A stretch of 64,000 nucleotides of DNA, from the NCBI GenBank assembly GCA_002491905.1, contig DKWV01000041.1, positions 1 to 64,000 on the forward strand, in the 5' to 3' direction. The position numbers were made by a program, and so were the translations under genes. This DNA is from Lachnospiraceae bacterium UBA7143 (lineage in GTDB: Bacteria > Bacillota > Clostridia > Lachnospirales > Lachnospiraceae). Below are positions 60,773 to 64,000 of this stretch, piece by piece (positions within the stretch are counted from its first letter, which is position 1; every line of letters begins with the position of its first letter). The notes beneath the pieces are model-generated. The model saw only the letters and a list, made by a program, of their open reading frames with translations. It did not search any database and had not been told where the DNA came from.

Positions 60773-62593
60773 TTACAATTCATTGATTGTTGCGGTAATG
60801 GCCATGTTACGTATCCGTTTTGCAGGAGCGTGAATGGCCGCCAACGTTGCCGCTGCAACAAATACCAAAACCAGGAACAGTCGAAAAACAGGCAGTGCCC
60901 ATACGGCATAGGGAAAACGGCCCTCAATCAAAAGATTGTATATCATCTTGCCGATTACCAGACCCACAATGCACCCGGTCACGCAGCCAGCCAGAGCGTA
61001 GGTGACAGCTTCGGCGGCAATCATTTGCGTCACCTGCCGACCCTCCATGCCCACAGCCCGCATAGCTCCATACTGCTTGCTCCTGGCGGATACGCTCATG
61101 GAAATGCTGTTCATCGCATTCAACAGCGTAACCATAGCGATGATCGCCAAAAAGCCATAGACGCATAGCACAAAAGCGGTATAGGTGCCGGAAGTACGCA
61201 GTTCACGCTCATCCCGGAGAGCAGTGCCCTCGTCCAGTACCTCGCTTATGGCGGCAACATCACCGTCTGTCACATCGCCCGTGGTCTGCACCATCACCAG
61301 AGAATAGTCGGTTATGCCAGTCAGCCGGACAAAGGTTTCGCTGGAGGCAATGACGGAAACCCTGCCGTGGGAGAGACCGTCTTCGCTGAACAAGTCGTAT
61401 TTCAGCATACCCGCCACGGTCAGCGCTTCGCCGTTCACCTGAATGATATCTCCCTTCCCAAGCGGGGCGTCCGGGTCGCAGATTACCAGCACAGAATCGC
61501 TATTCCCGTAGACTTCGGAGAGATCGCTGCCCTTTTCTAACCTGCCATCCTTTTTCAATGCATCTAAGTCAAAATCATCAAAGGAAAACAGATCCACCTC
61601 CTGAGGTAAACCTTCCTTATCCAGCTTGGCCGAAACTTCAAAGAGGCTTCGCCGTCCAAAGATATTTTTCACGCCCTCCATCCCGCGGATCGTCTCTACC
61701 GTTTCCCAGGAAACACAGTTCCTACCGGCGACACCGGCCTCATCGGTAATCATGATATCGGCATCGCTGGCGGACTGGGGCAGCAGATAGCCCACAAAAT
61801 CCAACAGGACAGAGAACGTCAGGAACAGGATAATGCACAGGGCAAAGGAACCTGTCATCAGAACCAAATTCTTCCTGGCCGATTTTGCATGATAAGCGCC
61901 CAGAGAAATGCCGATAGGAAGCCTGCCGATACGGACTGCCCGCCGTGCCCGGCCGGTGTTCTGTGCATTTCCCGAAACTGCCGCCACCGGGGATACCTTC
62001 GCCGCCTGTTTGGCCGGTGCTCTGGCGGCGAGCAGCACCGTAATCAACCCCATGGTGACGCCGCTGATTATTCCGATGGGACTGATGCCGAAGAGGGGAA
62101 TCGTAGTAAATTCTTCCCGAACCACGAACCGCAGCACAGCGCATAAAACCCATGTGCAGACCGTGCCAAGTACAATGCCGGTGGGGATAGCCGTTTTACA
62201 CCAGTTAAGAGCCTCCAGTCTCACAAACCTCTTTAACTGTTGGCGGCTCATGCCTATGCAGCGCATCATCCCAAAAAATTTCGTCCGCTGGGCTACTGTG
62301 CTGTTGATGCTGCCCGAAATCATCAGCACGCCCGCAAGCAGGATCAGAAGGAACAGACCCCCGGCAATCAAAAAGAGATTCTGGCCCATAGCGGTATCCA
62401 TAATAGCCTGAAACGTAAACTCCCGGGCGTGTTTTTCGGCCAATCTGGCCTGTTCCATTCGGATATCCATATCCGCCATGCCAAATACCGCCGTCACAAG
62501 GAACACGGCGAAGATAATGCACAACCGGGTCATACGGTTTTGACGCCTCCGCACTTTGGCGGAAATGGGGATCAGGCTTAAATAACTTTTCAT
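60773..62593 (-). CDS. FtsX-family ABC transporter permease
   Basis: The 606-residue protein has a transmembrane segment at about 22-42 and a FtsX domain of three segments at about 70-200 (MISGSINSTVAQRTKFFGMMRCIGM marks it). A new transmembrane segment near 245, an extracytoplasmic domain of about 200 residues and a second FtsX domain at about 475-606 (NAMNSISMSVSARSKQYGAMRAVGM) follow. This is the MacB/BceB-like plan, but the usual extracellular domain after the first segment is almost missing. No ATPase gene is adjacent, which is unusual. AGAGGTG precedes the ATG. Confidence 0.88.
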   Translation of the reverse strand: MKSYLSLIPISAKVRRRQNRMTRLCIIFAVFLVTAVFGMADMDIRMEQARLAEKHAREFTFQAIMDTAMGQNLFLIAGGLFLLILLAGVLMISGSINSTVAQRTKFFGMMRCIGMSRQQLKRFVRLEALNWCKTAIPTGIVLGTVCTWVLCAVLRFVVREEFTTIPLFGISPIGIISGVTMGLITVLLAARAPAKQAAKVSPVAAVSGNAQNTGRARRAVRIGRLPIGISLGAYHAKSARKNLVLMTGSFALCIILFLTFSVLLDFVGYLLPQSASDADIMITDEAGVAGRNCVSWETVETIRGMEGVKNIFGRRSLFEVSAKLDKEGLPQEVDLFSFDDFDLDALKKDGRLEKGSDLSEVYGNSDSVLVICDPDAPLGKGDIIQVNGEALTVAGMLKYDLFSEDGLSHGRVSVIASSETFVRLTGITDYSLVMVQTTGDVTDGDVAAISEVLDEGTALRDERELRTSGTYTAFVLCVYGFLAIIAMVTLLNAMNSISMSVSARSKQYGAMRAVGMEGRQVTQMIAAEAVTYALAGCVTGCIVGLVIGKMIYNLLIEGRFPYAVWALPVFRLFLVLVFVAAATLAAIHAPAKRIRNMAITATINEL

Positions 62594-62678
62594 CGTGTAA
62601 ACACCTCTTTCTGTTTTGATAGTCTTAAATATAACAGGGGAATCCTACACCAATATTACAATTATCCTACAATTTTGT

Positions 62679-62684
62679 TATAAT
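62679..62684 (+). promoter_or_regulatory. Extended -10 box of the XRE regulator gene
   Basis: TGTTATAAT (extended -10) lies 108 bases before the ATG. ATTACA stands 18 bp upstream as a weak -35 box. The region is divergent with the FtsX permease gene. Confidence 0.5.
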
Positions 62685-62791
62685 TATAATTACGTATTTT
62701 CCCTTAATGTCACCATATTGAGCGCAAATGGAAAGACCTGTTGATAGAAAAAAGAAAGAAAAATAATTAAAATGGCGTTGAAAGGAGAACA

Positions 62792-63319
62792 ATGGGAATG
62801 GAAATTGGAAATAAACTCAGCCAATTAAGAAAACTATCAGGAATGACACAGGAGCAATTAGCAGAGAAAATTAACGTGTCCAGACAGACTATTTCCAAAT
62901 GGGAGTCAGACAGCACTTCTCCCGATTTAGAAAGCATTGTTAAAATAAGCAGGATTTTTCATGTGTCATTAGACGATTTACTCAGGGAGGCGCAGACAAG
63001 TGTGACAAATAGAAATGATGAACAAATTACGTTAGAAGATTTGATGAAAATAAATCTTCATAACAGAAAAATGACGCTGCTATTCATTGGCGGGCTGATT
63101 TTTGTTATGGTCAGCGTATTAAATTTCGCCCATATCATGGCGTTACAAAGCACAACGCTCAGTACCCAGTACATGCTGTACCGGTATATCGCAACAGGGC
63201 AATATGATAACGCCCCTATTGACTATATGCGGTTAATGATTCCCTCTATCATTGCAGGTGCGGTCGGACTGGTGCTGTTCATAAGTTATGTCATTGAAAA
63301 CAGAAAAAAAGGAGATTGA
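62792..63319 (+). CDS. XRE-family regulator with C-terminal membrane segments
   Basis: The 175-residue protein has an N-terminal helix-turn-helix (about 4-63): LSQLRKLSGMTQEQLAEKIN then VSRQTISKWESDSTSPD. Two hydrophobic segments follow, at about 94-112 and 147-165. Membrane-tethered XRE regulators of this size are common in Firmicutes, often beside transporters they control; the divergent FtsX permease is a candidate target. AAAGGAG lies 4 bases from the first ATG and 10 from the third codon, so either start is possible. The downstream lipoprotein gene follows within 6 bases. Confidence 0.9.
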   Translation: MGMEIGNKLSQLRKLSGMTQEQLAEKINVSRQTISKWESDSTSPDLESIVKISRIFHVSLDDLLREAQTSVTNRNDEQITLEDLMKINLHNRKMTLLFIGGLIFVMVSVLNFAHIMALQSTTLSTQYMLYRYIATGQYDNAPIDYMRLMIPSIIAGAVGLVLFISYVIENRKKGD

Positions 63320-63324
63320 AAGAT

Positions 63325-63888
63325 ATGGATAAAGCAAAAAAGGTTGTTTCATGTTTCATTTTATGTGCGCTCATTCTTTCGCTATGCGCGTGTGGGAAAG
63401 AAAATAAAGATAATGCTGCCGTTTATGAAGAAACCATTGGCGGATTGGAAGACGATGAGCTTTTTGTCATTATTGATACGAATGCTCCTTTGCCAGTTTT
63501 ACTTGTTACGTCACAAGTGTATGATGACGGCACCGGTAAGCAGGCTTCAATTGCATGTGACGTATACTATTTGGCAGACAATGAAGTTAAAAAGATAGGA
63601 ACGATAGAGAGTATGGGGACAGCATATCCTATTGCCTATGATGATACAGGCATTTATACGGCTTCCGGCCACGCTATGCAGCGTTATGAGATTGAAAAAT
63701 CCGGTACGCTTAAACTGGCAGAAGGAATTTTGGAACAATTTGATGAAAACGGGAACGCTTCTTATACCATGACAAGCGGGAATGAAACAAAGACAATTTC
63801 AGAAGAAGACTATTATGCCGCTTTTGAGAAATACAGCAATGCTACGGTTGTAGGTTTCGCCTACGGCGCATCAGACGCAGCGGAATAA
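63325..63888 (+). CDS. Lipoprotein of unknown function
   Basis: The 187-residue protein has a lipoprotein signal (MDKAKKVVSCF, hydrophobic stretch, lipobox LSLCAC), then an acidic extracytoplasmic domain with beta-prone segments such as DDELFVIIDTNAPLPVLLVTSQVY and a C-terminal helix-rich part. I do not recognise a family. The ATG at 63325 has AAAGGAG 10 bases upstream; a TTG at 63316 is too close to it. It is co-transcribed with the membrane-tethered XRE regulator. Confidence 0.85.
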   Translation: MDKAKKVVSCFILCALILSLCACGKENKDNAAVYEETIGGLEDDELFVIIDTNAPLPVLLVTSQVYDDGTGKQASIACDVYYLADNEVKKIGTIESMGTAYPIAYDDTGIYTASGHAMQRYEIEKSGTLKLAEGILEQFDENGNASYTMTSGNETKTISEEDYYAAFEKYSNATVVGFAYGASDAAE

Positions 63889-64000
63889 TATTGTCACAAA
63901 TATTTTCTGCATCTGCGCCTTTGCCGTTACAACGAGTTTTCCGTCAAGTCAGTTTTTTTTGGGTTCTGATTCTGTTTCAGGGGTTTCTAAAAGGCTTACG

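Noticed and set aside
1..64000. tRNA, rRNA, insertion sequence, prophage or CRISPR content
   Set aside because: No cloverleaf sequence, rRNA segment, transposase, integrase or repeat-spacer array was recognised anywhere in the window; only the Rpn-like gene has a link to mobile-element families.

Overview
The window looks like a chromosomal segment of a low-to-mid GC Gram-positive gut anaerobe of the Lachnospiraceae (Clostridia). The grounds are an hrcA-grpE-dnaK-dnaJ operon with a CIRCE operator, strong AGGAGG ribosome binding sites, a CpsB/Wzz/BY-kinase/LCP capsule module of Gram-positive type, DUF6465, DUF4474 and DUF3048 proteins, and a 477-residue pyruvate kinase. No rRNA, tRNA, CRISPR array or insertion sequence was seen. 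Almost every gene lies on the minus strand.

Layout. Positions 1-8.7 kb hold housekeeping and stress genes: the end of an HPr-like protein, thiI with its cysteine desulfurase, rsmE, a VanZ-like protein, prmA, a TelA/XpaC pair and a DUF3048 lipoprotein. Positions 8.9-11.5 kb hold an AT-rich four-gene cassette with its own promoter and terminator: a 69-aa antitoxin-like protein, a C39-like cysteine peptidase, a 187-aa protein and a 59-aa protein. I do not recognise this combination. Positions 11.5-26.4 kb hold a surface-polysaccharide locus. Its regulatory half (20.7-26.2 kb) encodes the CpsB phosphatase, Wzz, BY-kinase, LCP transferase, a sortase-like lipoprotein without its catalytic residues, a secreted protein and the priming sugar transferase. 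Its AT-rich specificity half (11.5-19.2 kb) encodes a nonulosonate synthase, a CMP-nonulosonate synthetase fused to a HAD phosphatase, a GT52 sialyltransferase-like enzyme, two other glycosyltransferases, Wzx and Wzy. An Rpn/PD-(D/E)XK nuclease-like gene separates the halves.

Positions 26.4-31.5 kb are the heat-shock operon. Positions 31.5-39 kb carry DUF6465, uppP, a patatin-like protein, an aminotransferase, alpha-galactosidase and glycerol kinase. Positions 39-43.3 kb carry an AEC transporter, DUF4474, a metallophosphoesterase and pyruvate kinase. Positions 43.4-50.9 kb form a lactose/galactoside unit: an AraC regulator, a binding protein, two permeases and lacZ. Positions 51-53 kb hold an ammonium transporter fused to a PII domain, preceded by a leader containing an intrinsic terminator and a structured element. 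The rest carries a DMT transporter, an acetyltransferase, a cyclophilin, a lipoprotein/LytTR regulator/GHKL kinase/LemA/DUF3137 operon, an FtsX permease and an XRE regulator with a lipoprotein.

Most notable non-coding signals: two copies of a conserved-core element with differing stems (dnaK-dnaJ spacer and amt leader); a terminator just after the amt promoter; a run of 11 G in the capsule operon leader; an A9 slippery site at the kinase-LCP junction; and a 20-bp-period direct repeat just upstream of the promoter of the LytTR operon. Several anomalies fall in homopolymers, so base-calling error must be kept in mind.
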